Below are positions 54,228 through 63,296 of a stretch of DNA of 64,000 nucleotides, piece by piece. The position numbers and the translations under genes are program-made. The DNA is from Brucella oryzae. GTDB taxonomy: Bacteria > Pseudomonadota > Alphaproteobacteria > Rhizobiales > Rhizobiaceae. How positions within the stretch are numbered: position 1 is the first letter of the stretch; the number at the start of each line of letters is the position of its first letter. The stretch covers positions 620,001-684,000 of the forward strand of contig JAAVLL010000002.1 of NCBI GenBank assembly GCA_012103035.1, given 5' to 3'. Under the pieces are notes generated by a model, which had not been told where the DNA came from, ran no database searches, and worked only from the letters and a program-made list of their open reading frames with translations.

Positions 54228-55495
54228 TTAGCGCTCGACAGGTTTGCCCTGCGTTATCAGTCGGGCGCTGTGCTGCCCGGAGATATATGTCCACAGCCAA
54301 CTCCAGGCGACAGCTGCACGACTTCTCGTTCCAATGAGGAAGAAGATGTGCGCGATACCCCAAAACCACCAAGCGATGATCCCCTTGAGCTTGAAGCGTC
54401 CCATATCAACGACAGCAGCGCCTCTGCCGATAGTCGCGAGATTGCCCTGGTGTTTATAACGGAATGGCATCGGCGGTGTCTTTCCATCAATTCGGCTTTT
54501 AATGACCTTGGCAACATAGGCGCCTTGCTGTTTGGCAGCAGGCGCTATGCCCGAACTGGTTTACCGTCCGGTCCTTCCACCCATGCCGTGTCGCCGATGA
54601 CGAAAATATCGTCATGACCGGGTATGTTGAGATTGGACAGCACCTTTACACGCCCGGCGCGGTCGCTTTCTGCGTTCAGCCAGGTCGCGGCAGGCGAGGC
54701 GGCAACGCCCGCCGCCCAGATTGCCGTTCGGCAGGGAATAAACTCCTCACCGACGGTTACGCCCTCGGCTGTGATGTCCTTGACCGGTATCCCGAGCCGC
54801 ACTTCCACGCCCAGTTTCTCGAGCGCCTTCAATGCGTAATCGGACAGATCCTCTGGAAAGGCCGCCAGAATGCGTGGACCTGCTTCGAGTAGCATCACGC
54901 GTGTTTGCCGCGTGTCTATATTACGGAACTCGGGCCATATAGTCTGTTTGGCAAGCTCTGCAATAATGCCAGCAAGTTCCACACCGGTTGGCCCTCCACC
55001 TACTATGGCAAATGTCAGCAGCGCCTGCTGTCTCGCTTCATCTGTTTCGCGTTCGGCTCGCTCGAAGGCGAGAAGCAGACGGCGGCGAATAGTGGTGGCG
55101 TCTTCGAGGGCTTTCAGTCCGGGCGCTAGCGCTTCCCATTGATCGTTGCCGAAATAGGCGTGACGCGCTCCTGTGGCGAGTACCAGCGTGTCGTATGAAA
55201 TTTCAGTGCCGTCTTCGAGTTGCACCTGACGGCGTTCGGTATCGACATCGGTAACTGTACCGAGCAGCGTTGTCACCTCCTTGCGATCCCTGAACAGATG
55301 CCGGATCGGCCAGGCAATCTCTGATGTGGCAAGGATGGTTGTTGCAACCTGATATAAAAGGGGCTGGAACAAGTGATGATTGCGTTGATCTATCAATGTG
55401 ATCTGCACATTGACGTTTCTAAGGTCGTGAATCAGTTGCAATCCACCAAAACCGGCACCAACAACAACGATATGGGGTTCACGCATTTCGCTCAT
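54228..55495 (-). CDS. ndh: Type II NADH dehydrogenase (one frameshift)
   Basis: The ~422-residue flavoprotein starts MSEMREPHIVVVGAGFGGLQ at 55495. The FAD-binding GxGxxG is in that sequence, and the NADH-binding motif is TFAIVGGGPTGVELAGIIAE. A quinone-side segment RNHHLFQPLLYQVATTIL and the FAD-binding DIFVIGDTAWVEGPDGKPV match NDH-2 enzymes. A break near 54560 is repaired by one base (KPVPGIAPAAKQQGAYVAKV). The C-terminal amphipathic and hydrophobic tail (IIAWWFWGIAHIFFLIGTRS) anchors it to the membrane. It passes electrons from NADH to ubiquinone without proton pumping. Confidence 0.9.
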
Positions 55496-55746
55496 TATCT
55501 TCCGCCTGCTTTTTAGTATGTAGCCAGCTGGCTCGTCGTGAACAGGGCTTTTGACATAGTTTATGCCTGCATCTCGTGTATCCATGCCATCCGTTCCGAT
55601 ATTTATGACTTTCAAATTTTTATCACAGATCATCGTGAAGGGATTGCCAGGGTTTGGGATAGACCAGTTACAACTTTCTAAGTGCAAAGTTAAAAAGAAG
55701 AAAAACAAGTGGTTATGCAAGGCCGCAATTAGGTCGACTTTTACCA

Positions 55747-56199
55747 TCAGACAGAGGACAGAACCAACAAGTTGTGGCGTATTTCATCGCCATTGCCGCT
55801 TATGAGTTGCTTCTCGATTTCCGCATGGGTAGCCTTCCATATAGGCACAGCTGCAGCAAGAGCTGCTTTTCCCTCCTGTGTGAGCTGCAATAATCGCTCA
55901 CGTCTGTCATTCGGGTTGACGACGATCTCAATCCAACCTTGCCGCTGCAACGGCTTCAAGGCCGCTGTCAAAGTGGTCTGATCCATCGCCAGCAGTTCTG
56001 CCACAGGCTTCATTGGCGGTGGTGCTGGGCGATTCAGCGACATCATCAGCGAGAATTGGCCGTTGGTCAGTCCGGTTGGACGCAGAGCGTCGTCAAAGCG
56101 GCGGGCGAGGGCACGTGCGGCGCGCTGAACATGCAAACAAAGGCAGGTATCCCGAACCAGAAGTGTTGTTTCAAAAGGTACATCGAGGCTATTTGACAT
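55747..56199 (-). CDS. MarR-family repressor next to DUF899/VOC genes
   Basis: This intact 150-residue protein starts MSNSLDVPFETTLLVRDTCL. The dimerisation helix contains cysteines (CLCLHVQRAARALARRFDDA), which could act as redox switches. The winged helix is LTNGQFSLMMSLNR, PMKPVAELLAMDQTTLTAAL and GWIEIVVNPNDRRERLLQLT. It is divergent from the DUF899 gene, with a 12-bp palindrome (56213-56224) 14 bases from its own start. The arrangement suggests autorepression and control of the rightward pair. The inducer is unknown. Confidence 0.87.
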   Translation of the reverse strand: MSNSLDVPFETTLLVRDTCLCLHVQRAARALARRFDDALRPTGLTNGQFSLMMSLNRPAPPPMKPVAELLAMDQTTLTAALKPLQRQGWIEIVVNPNDRRERLLQLTQEGKAALAAAVPIWKATHAEIEKQLISGNGDEIRHNLLVLSSV

Positions 56200-56212
56200 G
56201 ATTTATTAATAT

Positions 56213-56224
56213 TGATATCAATGT
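56213..56224. promoter_or_regulatory. Candidate MarR operator ATTGATATCAAT
   Basis: This is a perfect 12-bp palindrome in the divergent region between marR and the DUF899 gene. A partial second copy, ATTGATATC, occurs at 56243-56251. Spacing of about 30 bases between the two centres would put two dimers on nearly the same face of the helix. Binding by the adjacent MarR protein is inferred from position. Confidence 0.6.
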
Positions 56225-56293
56225 AAATCGTCAAGCGGGAACATTGATATCTGGGCATGGACAGGGAGCATAAGCCGGAGGAGGACTTGCACC

Positions 56294-57016
56294 ATGAATG
56301 AGGTCGTATCCCGAGAAGTTTGGCGAGGCGCGGCGCGCGCTTCTGGCAAGTGAGAAAGAATCCACCCATCTGCGCGATAAGGTCAATCGTGAGCGGCAGG
56401 CTCTACCGTGGGTGAAGGTCGATGAGAATTATACATTCGATACGCCTTCGGGACGGAAAACGCTTTCCGATCTGTTCGATGGGCGCAGCCAGTTACTTAT
56501 TTATCATTTCATGTTCGGACCCGACTGGGATCAAGGTTGCACAGGATGTTCGTTCCTCGCCGATAATTTTGATGGCGCGGTGGCGCATCTCAACAATCAC
56601 GATGTCACGCTTGTTGCCGTTTCGCGCGGACCGCTGGCAAAGCTGCAAGCTTACAAGAAGCGGATGGGTTGGCATTTCCCGTGGGTTTCGTCAGAAGGCA
56701 GTGATTTCAATTTTGATTACCACGTCTCCTTTACGAAGGATGAGCTGAGAACGATCGCGTTTTCTATAATTTCGACAAACTGGCTGCAGAAGATGCTTTC
56801 GATGAACTGCCCGGCATGAGTGCTTTCTACAAGGATGAAAGTGGTGCGATTTATCACACCTATTCCAGCTATGCCCGTGGCATCGAAGAATGGATCGGTA
56901 CGTTGATGATCCTCGATCGAGCGCCGAAGGGGCGTAATGAAAATGGTACGATGCATTTCGTCAAGCGGCATGACGAATATGAGGCACAGGTTTCCAAGCA
57001 CAGTTGTTGTGGCTGA
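56294..57016 (+). CDS. DUF899 thioredoxin-fold protein (two frameshifts)
   Basis: The ~241-residue protein starts MNEVVSREVW, breaks near 56325 (continuing EARRALLASEKESTHLRDKV) and again near 56755 (repaired KDELRNDRVFYNFDKLAAED). The DUF899 core is present: WVKVDENYTFDTPSGRKTL, LLIYHFMFGPDWDQGCTGCS with a CxxC-type cysteine pair, LVAVSRGPLAKLQAYKKRMG and GWHFPWVSSEGSDFNFDYHV. It ends SKHSCCG. The family resembles peroxiredoxin/thioredoxin folds, and its activity is not established. It is followed 40 bases later by a VOC-family gene and lies opposite a MarR repressor. Confidence 0.82.
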
Positions 57017-57055
57017 TCACCCGATCACAAAAATAGATCCAAGGGAGTACTTTCA

Positions 57056-57832
57056 ATGAAAAACGGCTCTTCTCCGTTCGTCTGGTACGAACTTATGACA
57101 ACAGATGCCGACAATGCGGAGGACTTTTATACGAAAGTCGTCGGTTGGACGGCGAAAGACGCTGGTGTTCCCGGCATGAAGTATACGCTGTTTGAAGTGC
57201 CGGGCTGCATGATTGCAGGCATGATATCGATGGCGGACATGCCAACGGAGGACTGTGGAGGTGAACCCGGGTGGATTGGTTATGTCGGTGTGGCAAATGC
57301 TGATGATTATGCCCGGAAAGTCGAGGCCGAAGGCGGCAAAATTCTAAGGGCCGCGCAGGATATCCCCGACATCGGACGGTTCGCGATTGTATCGGACCCA
57401 CAAGGTGGTGTCTTTGCACTCTTTGAGCCGAAAGACGATATGCCGCTTCCGGCTGACTTCGGTTCGCGCAAACCGGGACATCCGGGCTGGCACGAACTCT
57501 ACGCCCAAAACTGCGAGACGGTATTTCCCTTCTACGAGAAAGTCTTCGGCTGGAAGCTCTCGCGCAACTTCGACATGGGGCCGATGGGAAACTACAAGGT
57601 GTTCAGTGTCGACGGCGCCGATCACGGCGGTATCATGACTGCACCGCCCGGTACTCGCGTCGGCTGGGGCTTCTATTTCATGGTGGATGGCGTGAATGAT
57701 GCTGCCGGCAGGGTCAAGTCTCTCGGCGGAACCATTCTGCAAGAGCCTATGGAAGTGCCAAACGGCGAATGGGTTGTTCAGTGCAAAGACCCGCAAGGCG
57801 TGAACATCTCGCTTGTTGCGCCGAAACCTTAG
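57056..57832 (+). CDS. VOC-superfamily (glyoxalase-like) protein
   Basis: This intact 258-residue protein consists of two VOC modules. Module 1 is PFVWYELMTTDADNAEDFYT through PQGGVFALFEP (~residues 7-125). Module 2 is PGWHELYAQNCETVFPFYEK through DPQGVNISLVAPKP (~138-258). Each begins with the W-x-E pattern and ends in D-P-Q-G, typical of the PF00903/CFP-30B type. A metal-dependent role in detoxification or antibiotic binding is possible, but the substrate is not predictable. It is probably co-transcribed with the DUF899 gene under the MarR repressor. Confidence 0.85.
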   Translation: MKNGSSPFVWYELMTTDADNAEDFYTKVVGWTAKDAGVPGMKYTLFEVPGCMIAGMISMADMPTEDCGGEPGWIGYVGVANADDYARKVEAEGGKILRAAQDIPDIGRFAIVSDPQGGVFALFEPKDDMPLPADFGSRKPGHPGWHELYAQNCETVFPFYEKVFGWKLSRNFDMGPMGNYKVFSVDGADHGGIMTAPPGTRVGWGFYFMVDGVNDAAGRVKSLGGTILQEPMEVPNGEWVVQCKDPQGVNISLVAPKP

Positions 57833-57915
57833 GATAGATTATGTCTTCCGATTGACTGCCGGTACATTTGCGATGATTGGATGGAACATCGAAACGTATC
57901 GGTGGAAGATCGATT

Positions 57916-58864
57916 ATGCATGATAGAAGGACGCGTCAGTCTCAACCGGCTGGAACAGTTTTCGCCGCTGATGTTGGGGATCCTTCATTCGGCTGGCGCG
58001 CTCGACATATCCTGGACATATCGAACTTCTTGAAAAGCTACCTACCCCGGCGAATAATTGGGAAGAATTTAGCGATGCGTTGGAAACAGCATTGCGAACG
58101 CATGCATCGAACGAGGCGGGACCACTTGCACTTTCCATCGCTGGATTGGTTGATCCGGATACAAGTACCGCTTTCTCTGCGAACATCCCATGCATTATTG
58201 GTCACAGATTAAGCCTTGAACTCGGCGGCCGATTGCGGCGACAGGTGGTCGCCGTCAATGACGCCGATTGTCTGGCGCTTGCCGAGGCTATCGAAGGTGC
58301 TGGTAAGGGGCATGAGATCGTCTTCTGCGCAGTCCTGGGCACAGGTGTCGGCGGTGGGCTTGTTGTCGATGGTCGATTGGTTCGAGGTAAGGGCGGCTTG
58401 ACCGGCGAATGGGGCATGGCCCAATCCTCAGCACTTGTGTAGAAATAGACGGACAAACAGTGACGGTCCCTCGCTTCGATTGCGGCTGCGGCCAAAGCGG
58501 TTGTGTCGATACGATTGGCGGTGCGCGCGGGATCGAAAAGCTGCATCAGTTCCTGAATAGTATCGATGCAAGTAGCCACACGGTCCTGCAGGGATGGCTG
58601 GAAGGCAAACCGGATGCGAGACGGACAATTACCGCCTATCTCCAGCTGGTTGCCGATCCTCTTGCTGCCGTCGTCAACATAACCGGTGCGTCGATCATAC
58701 CGGTAGGCGGCGGGCTTGCCACCGCGTCCGAGCTGATCTCGGCACTTGATGAGGCGGTCAGGGCACGAATCCTGCGGAAAACAGACTTGCCTTTAGTCGT
58801 TCCCGGTATATTCGGCAGCGACGGCGGTTTGGTCGGGGCAGCAATATCGGGGCATCAAACGTGA
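57916..58864 (+). CDS. ROK-family sugar kinase (about four frameshifts)
   Basis: The ~318-residue kinase starts MHDRRTRQSQPAGTVFAADV. Repair of single bases near 57977, 58012 and 58050 gives ADVGGSFIRLARSTYPGHIE and LLEKLPTPANNWEEFSDALE, the phosphate-1 and helical region. The catalytic aspartate is in VVAVNDADCLALAEAIEG. VFCAVLGTGVGGGLVVDGRL is the ATP phosphate-2 loop. After a break near 58420 the ROK zinc signature CGCGQSGCVDT is intact, then GASIIPVGGGLATASELISA. Likely substrates are N-acetylglucosamine or another hexose. It ends in a four-base overlap with cutC (GTGA). Confidence 0.82.
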
Positions 58865-59583
58865 GTGTGTTACTCGAAGTCTGCGTGGATAGCGCCGAAG
58901 GGTTACGGTTGGCAATTGAGGGCGGTGCTGATCGTATTGAGCTCTGTTCTGCGCTTGAACTGGGTGGCTTGACGCCCTCGCAGGGATTGATGGAACTTGC
59001 CTCGAAAGCGCCAATCCCGATTTACGCAATGATCAGACCGCGCGCGGGCAACTTCTCCTTTTCGACTGAAGATGAAGCGATAATGGTGTCCGACATAGGC
59101 AACGCCAGAAGTGCTGGTTTGGCTGGCGTCGTTATTGGCGCTTCCCTGGACGATGGTTCACTCAATATCGTTATGTTGAAAAGACTGGTTGCAGAGGCAA
59201 GAGGTCTTGGAACGACGCTGCATCGTGCCTTCGATCTGGTTCCCAACATACAGACAGCATTGCAGCAGGCAATCGGGCTCGGATTCGAACGCATCTTGAC
59301 GTCTGGCTTGTCTCAAACTGCGGAAGAAGGGCTGGATAAGCTGCAGCTGCTGGCTGAAATGGCCGACGGGCGCATAAGCATCATGCCCGGTAGCGGCGTC
59401 AAGGCTGAGAATGTGGGGCGAATAGTCAAGGCAACTGGCGTGACAGAAGTTCATGCTTCATGCCGCGTCGCGGTCGAAGAGAAGGATTTACGTGCTATCG
59501 CCTTCGGTTTTGCCGCAGAACAGTCATTTCGGACATCGGCTGAGCATGTAAGTGCCTTGAAAGCTGTAATCGAACGCATTTAA
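58861..59583 (+). CDS. cutC: CutC family protein
   Basis: This intact 240-residue protein has a GTG start overlapping the ROK stop. The TIM-barrel sequence is LLEVCVDSAEGLRLAIEGGA, DRIELCSALELGGLTPSQGL, YAMIRPRAGNFSFS, TLHRAFDLVPNIQTALQQAI and RISIMPGSGVKAENVGRI, ending VTEVHASCRV. These are the hallmark CutC segments. CutC was first linked to copper homeostasis in E. coli. Later evidence for that role is weaker, and its frequent pairing with ROK sugar kinases, as here, suggests carbohydrate metabolism instead. Confidence 0.9.
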   Translation: MSVLLEVCVDSAEGLRLAIEGGADRIELCSALELGGLTPSQGLMELASKAPIPIYAMIRPRAGNFSFSTEDEAIMVSDIGNARSAGLAGVVIGASLDDGSLNIVMLKRLVAEARGLGTTLHRAFDLVPNIQTALQQAIGLGFERILTSGLSQTAEEGLDKLQLLAEMADGRISIMPGSGVKAENVGRIVKATGVTEVHASCRVAVEEKDLRAIAFGFAAEQSFRTSAEHVSALKAVIERI

Positions 59584-59616
59584 AGGGCGTTCATTCCAAA
59601 TTCGGTGCGTTTGGGA

Positions 59617-59655
59617 GCGGAAAATCCGCGAACCGCCTAGTTCCGTGAAACGGAA
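59617..59655 (+). terminator. Two short hairpins after cutC
   Basis: GCGGA-AAA-TCCGC (59617-59629) and TTCCGT-GAA-ACGGAA (59641-59655) lie 33-72 bases past the cutC stop. The second is followed by ATTTCTC, a weak T-tract, so it is the probable terminator of the ROK-cutC transcript. The stems are short (5 and 6 bp). Confidence 0.5.
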
Positions 59656-59874
59656 ATTTCTCATACACTTTAAGGTGACACTCAAACCCTATTGCCACTC
59701 CGAAAGAGTTTGAGTAGAAGTGACATCACATCAAGAGTTGGGGCGACGCCCAACGCCAACCTGCCTCTCCGGGCAAGGTGGTACTCTCCGTAAAGAGAGG
59801 ATGTGGCCTAGCCGGCAAATATACGGACAAAGCCACTCGCGTTCGCTCTAACATAAACTAGGGACCGACGCGAC
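59656..59874 (+). promoter_or_regulatory. Long structured leader region of metA
   Basis: About 220 non-coding bases precede metA. They contain an 8-bp inverted repeat ACTCAAAC/GTTTGAGT (59680-59687 with 59708-59715), a likely stem between CCAACCTGCC and GGGCAAGGTGG (59755-59782), and CTCTC-N6-GAGAG (59784-59799). The density of pairing suggests an RNA control element for methionine synthesis. I could not fit it to the SAM-II consensus (no CGTTAAA or GCTAAA core) or other named riboswitch. Confidence 0.4.
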
Positions 59875-60795
59875 ATGCCGATTAAAATTCCTGACGATTT
59901 GCCAGCAACCAGTGTTCTCGAGGCCGAGGGCGTTATGGTCATGCGCGAAGCAGATGCCGTTCGTCAGGATATTCGCCCGCTGAAGATTGGCCTGCTCAAC
60001 CTGATGCCGAACAAGGTCACGACCGAGACGCAGATTGCGCGACTTCTTGGAGCAACGCCGTTGCAGGTGGAACTGACCCTTGTTCGTATCACCAACCATG
60101 TGGCGCGCCACACGCCTGCCGATCACATGCTGTCCTTTTACCAGCCGTGGGAAGATGTGCAGGACCAACGCTTTGACGGTTTTGTCATCACCGGTGCTCC
60201 GGTCGAACGACTTGAGTTTGAGGAAGTCACCTATTGGGACGAAATGCAGCGAGTGTTCGACTGGACACAGACCCATGTGCACCGGACGCTAAACATCTGC
60301 TGGGCTGCGCAAGCTGCTGTTCATCACTTCCATGGCATGGGCAAGTACGAACTGCCGGGCAAGGCGTCGGGTGTCTATAGCCAGCGCAACCTCGCGCCAT
60401 CATCACCTTATCTCCGCGGCTTTTCCGATGATTTCAAAATTCCGGTTTCGCGCTGGACCGAAGTGCGCAAGAGCGATATTCCGGCCAGCAGCGATCTGAA
60501 AGTGCTGGTCGATAGTCCCGAGACAGGGCTTTGCCTGCTTGATGATCCGCGCCACCGCTCATTGCACATGTTCAATCACGTTGAATACGACACCACCTCG
60601 CTTGCGGATGAATATTTCCGGGACATTCAGGCCCGGCCTGAAACAAAGATCCCGGCGAATTATTTCCCCGGAGACGACGCAACGCGCCAGCCGGAAAACC
60701 GCTGGCGTAGCCACGCGCATCTTCTGTTCGGAAACTGGATCAACGAAATGTATCAATCGACGCCCTACGATCTGGAAAATATCGGGAAGCGTTAA
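59875..60795 (+). CDS. metA: Homoserine O-acyltransferase MetA (predicted acetyl-specific)
   Basis: This intact 306-residue enzyme starts [20 protein letters not shown]. The catalytic residues fall at the canonical positions: Cys142 in LNICWAAQA, and His235 and Glu237 in MFNHVEYD. Residue 111 is glutamate (ITGAPVE). In the family, Glu111 favours acetyl-CoA and Gly111, as in E. coli, favours succinyl-CoA, so this enzyme is predicted to make O-acetylhomoserine. It catalyses the first committed step from homoserine to methionine in the cytoplasm. It stands alone behind a long structured leader, and its 3' end overlaps the convergent MFS gene by 56 bases. Confidence 0.93.
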   Translation: MPIKIPDDLPATSVLEAEGVMVMREADAVRQDIRPLKIGLLNLMPNKVTTETQIARLLGATPLQVELTLVRITNHVARHTPADHMLSFYQPWEDVQDQRFDGFVITGAPVERLEFEEVTYWDEMQRVFDWTQTHVHRTLNICWAAQAAVHHFHGMGKYELPGKASGVYSQRNLAPSSPYLRGFSDDFKIPVSRWTEVRKSDIPASSDLKVLVDSPETGLCLLDDPRHRSLHMFNHVEYDTTSLADEYFRDIQARPETKIPANYFPGDDATRQPENRWRSHAHLLFGNWINEMYQSTPYDLENIGKR

Positions 60796-61915
60796 GAGCG
60801 AAAAGCAAGGACAGCGCCGCCAGAATACATCCGAACCATGGCAAGGCCTGCAAGGAAAAGTATTGCAATGCAAGCCCACCCGTAGCTGTGCCAAGCGCTG
60901 CGCCTATATGCATGGCGGATAGATTGATCCCGACACCGGCATCTGCCGTTGCGGGATCAGTCGCGATGAGAAAACTCTGAACGACAGGTGAAATCATCCA
61001 GCTGACGCAGGCCCATACCATCAGCACCGCGCCGAAAATGGTGCTTGATTCAATTACAAGTGATACTGCCGCCAACGACGTCAGATAGAAGAGTGGCGTC
61101 AGCACAATAGCTAGCCGCGGCGATAGTTTGTCGACGAGCAAGCCGCCGAGATATCCGCCTGTCATTCCAGCTATGCCGAAAGCGGCCATTGCCCAGATAA
61201 CCTTGTGTGAGGAGATGTGGATCACTTCCAGGAGGTAGGGTGAAAGATAGGCAAACAATACGAAATGTCCACCGATCATCAGGATGGAAACGAGTTGTGC
61301 TGACAACAATCGGTTGGATTTCAGATGCGGCATGTAAGGCGGCAAGCCGCCCAGGTTACGTCCAGTCTGTGGTAGTGAACGTGATGCCAGGAGGAGAACC
61401 ACGGCCGCCGTTAATGCCAGGCACAGAAAAACCGCACGCCATCCGAGCCATTGGCTGATGATCATTCCTGTGGGGACACCGGCCACCATCGACCCGCTGA
61501 TCCCCATGAATATGATCCCGATGGCGCGTCCACGCATTGTGGGGACGACCAGTTCCGTGGCCAGCATCGTAGCAATCAGACAAACGACCGCGCTTGCAGC
61601 AGCCATGCACATGCGAGCTGCAAACAGGATGAGATAGTTGGGGCTGATGCTTGCGATGATATTGCTTGCAATGAAAACACCCAAGGCGAAGACCAGAATG
61701 ACTTTGCGCTCAAACCGCGTCGTGATGATGAGCGCCAATGGTGCGGTTAAAGCGAAAGTAATCGAGAAGATTGACGTCAGCTGTCCGGCGATGCTGACAG
61801 AGACATTCAAGCTGGGTGCAACGCCCGGAAGAATTCCGACGATAATATTCTCAGCAGTGCCAGTGACGAAGGTTGCCAACGCCAGCACAAATAACCGGGT
61901 GTCCATATTTGCCAT
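60740..61915 (-). CDS. MFS transporter (drug/sugar efflux type)
   Basis: This intact 391-residue protein starts [20 protein letters not shown] and has twelve hydrophobic helices. The loop between helices 2 and 3 ([20 protein letters not shown]) and motif C-like segment [20 protein letters not shown] resemble the AraJ/YdhP branch of DHA1 exporters. The latter half includes [20 protein letters not shown] and [20 protein letters not shown]. Exported substrates of this branch include sugars, purines and drugs. The C-terminus (ending [15 protein letters not shown]) runs 56 bases into metA on the opposite strand, so the true end may be slightly different if a base is missing there. Confidence 0.85.
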   Translation of the reverse strand: MANMDTRLFVLALATFVTGTAENIIVGILPGVAPSLNVSVSIAGQLTSIFSITFALTAPLALIITTRFERKVILVFALGVFIASNIIASISPNYLILFAARMCMAAASAVVCLIATMLATELVVPTMRGRAIGIIFMGISGSMVAGVPTGMIISQWLGWRAVFLCLALTAAVVLLLASRSLPQTGRNLGGLPPYMPHLKSNRLLSAQLVSILMIGGHFVLFAYLSPYLLEVIHISSHKVIWAMAAFGIAGMTGGYLGGLLVDKLSPRLAIVLTPLFYLTSLAAVSLVIESSTIFGAVLMVWACVSWMISPVVQSFLIATDPATADAGVGINLSAMHIGAALGTATGGLALQYFSLQALPWFGCILAALSLLFALNASRYFPDRRASIDTFR

Positions 61916-62052
61916 TCCCTTTCATGGTAACGCCATGCGGACAGCAAATGGCCCGGCACGGCGATGTTGCATGCCGGGTTTCGAGGCAAAGCTTCGGTTA
62001 TCCCTGATATGATCTCATAACATCCGTACTGGCCTCTGGCCAGTTTTGCGGC

Positions 62053-62117
62053 GATTAGAGCATTTCCGGTTTAATTTGAATTGTTGGAAATGCTCTATCG
62101 ATTTTTAATGCGCTCTA
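62053..62117. repeat. Intergenic palindromic repeat element, copy B
   Basis: The element begins GATTAGAGCAT and ends AATGCGCTCTA, matching both ends of copy A at 36558-36662. The core is a 12-bp perfect stem TAGAGCATTTCC/GGAAATGCTCTA (62056-62067 with 62086-62097). As in copy A, the last three bases are the stop codon of the leftward gene, here the GH25 lipoprotein. It is an internally shortened variant lacking the second hairpin of copy A. Confidence 0.7.
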
Positions 62118-63182
62118 GCTAGCCGCGCGCGCCAGCCATCTGTGCCAATCGTCTTCTGAACCGTGAAAGACGTTCAGATCGATTTTTCCGTTCACGCCCT
62201 GCGATAATCCTGAGCCTGAATACTGCCAGAAAGTCCACGGGCGCCCTGGATAGACCTTTGACGGATGCTGGGCGACGGCACGCAGCCAGAATGGATAGTT
62301 GGCGAAGGCGCCTTTCAGATTGTCGTCGTAGAAATCCGGCGCGGTATAGATGATTGGCCGCTTGCCGTAATGCTGCTCGAGCTTGTCCATGAAGACCTGC
62401 ATCTTTTCCCTAACCTGCGCCGGAGAAGGCCGCCGCTTGCAAGAAGAATCGCCGTTCCATTCAACATCGATGACAGGTGGAAGCGCATCGGCATCCTTGG
62501 GAACGTTACGGATAAACCAGTCGGCCTGCTGGCTCGCTACGCGACACCAGTAGAAGAAATGGTATGCGCCGCGTTTTATGCCTGCGGCTTTCGCCTCGCG
62601 CCAGTTCTTGCGGAACATCGGGTCGAGATGGTCACCGCCATCGGTTGCCTTGATATAGGCGAAGTTTGCGCCTTGCGTGCGCAGTTTCACCCAGTCAATA
62701 TCGCCTTGCCAGCGAGATACGTCCACGCCATGTACGGCCAGCTTGCGTGGCGAAGTACGCCCAAAATTGATCGGTTTTGCATCGCGGAAACGGTGGCTAT
62801 AGATCTTCGAGCGTTTTTGAGGTGTAAGGCGTACCGGTGGATAGGCTGCAACCTCCGGCTTCGGAACCGAGATGCGCGCCTGTGGGCGCTCTTGTGGCTG
62901 CGGTTGCGGCGTAATGGGGGCTGGCGGCTCAGCCTTGAACGGACCTGCATCAGGTATGGGGCCTGCCCAAGCCAAGACTTCTTCCCGCTCGGCTACGGGC
63001 ATCGGCTGCGGTGCGCTCGCCATTTCGCTCAAGGGAGCGGGTGGAACCGGTCGAGCGACCGAACTCGTTGTCTCAGCTGAGGTATTTGACTGAAGCATAA
63101 TGCTGTCGATGCCGGAACTTGACGTACAGCCCGTCAAAGCGGCGCAGGCAAGAGCAATGACTGATACAATCGAAGAACGCAT
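62115..63182 (-). CDS. GH25 muramidase lipoprotein
   Basis: The start at 63182 (MRSSIVSVIALACAALTGCT) is preferred because it gives a lipoprotein signal with lipobox LTGC. An in-frame ATG at 63215 adds 11 residues. The protein has ~355 residues. A proline-rich linker (~residues 50-140) precedes the GH25 barrel: VHGVDVSRWQGDIDWVKLRT, ANFAYIKATDGGDHLDPMFR, KRGAYHFFYWCRVASQQADW and PPVIDVEWNG, where the D-x-E pair is catalytic. The C-terminus ends WQYSGSGLSQGVNGKIDLNV. It should cleave peptidoglycan glycan strands from a membrane-anchored position in the periplasm, in remodelling or division. Confidence 0.9.
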   Translation of the reverse strand: MRSSIVSVIALACAALTGCTSSSGIDSIMLQSNTSAETTSSVARPVPPAPLSEMASAPQPMPVAEREEVLAWAGPIPDAGPFKAEPPAPITPQPQPQERPQARISVPKPEVAAYPPVRLTPQKRSKIYSHRFRDAKPINFGRTSPRKLAVHGVDVSRWQGDIDWVKLRTQGANFAYIKATDGGDHLDPMFRKNWREAKAAGIKRGAYHFFYWCRVASQQADWFIRNVPKDADALPPVIDVEWNGDSSCKRRPSPAQVREKMQVFMDKLEQHYGKRPIIYTAPDFYDDNLKGAFANYPFWLRAVAQHPSKVYPGRPWTFWQYSGSGLSQGVNGKIDLNVFHGSEDDWHRWLARAAS

Positions 63183-63296
63183 GAGCACCCGTAACGCAAA
63201 ACAAATGGGCTGCAACGCTCCTCCCGAGCTAATTGCTAATCAAAGCTTACCGGGAAATGCTGAATCAAAGTTTACGAAATTGCTAATGCACATTCT

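Noticed and set aside
59656..59874. SAM-II or cobalamin riboswitch upstream of metA
   Set aside because: The conserved SAM-II core (GTGGTGATTTG, CGTTAAA, GCTAAA) and a full B12 box are absent; only a structured leader can be claimed.
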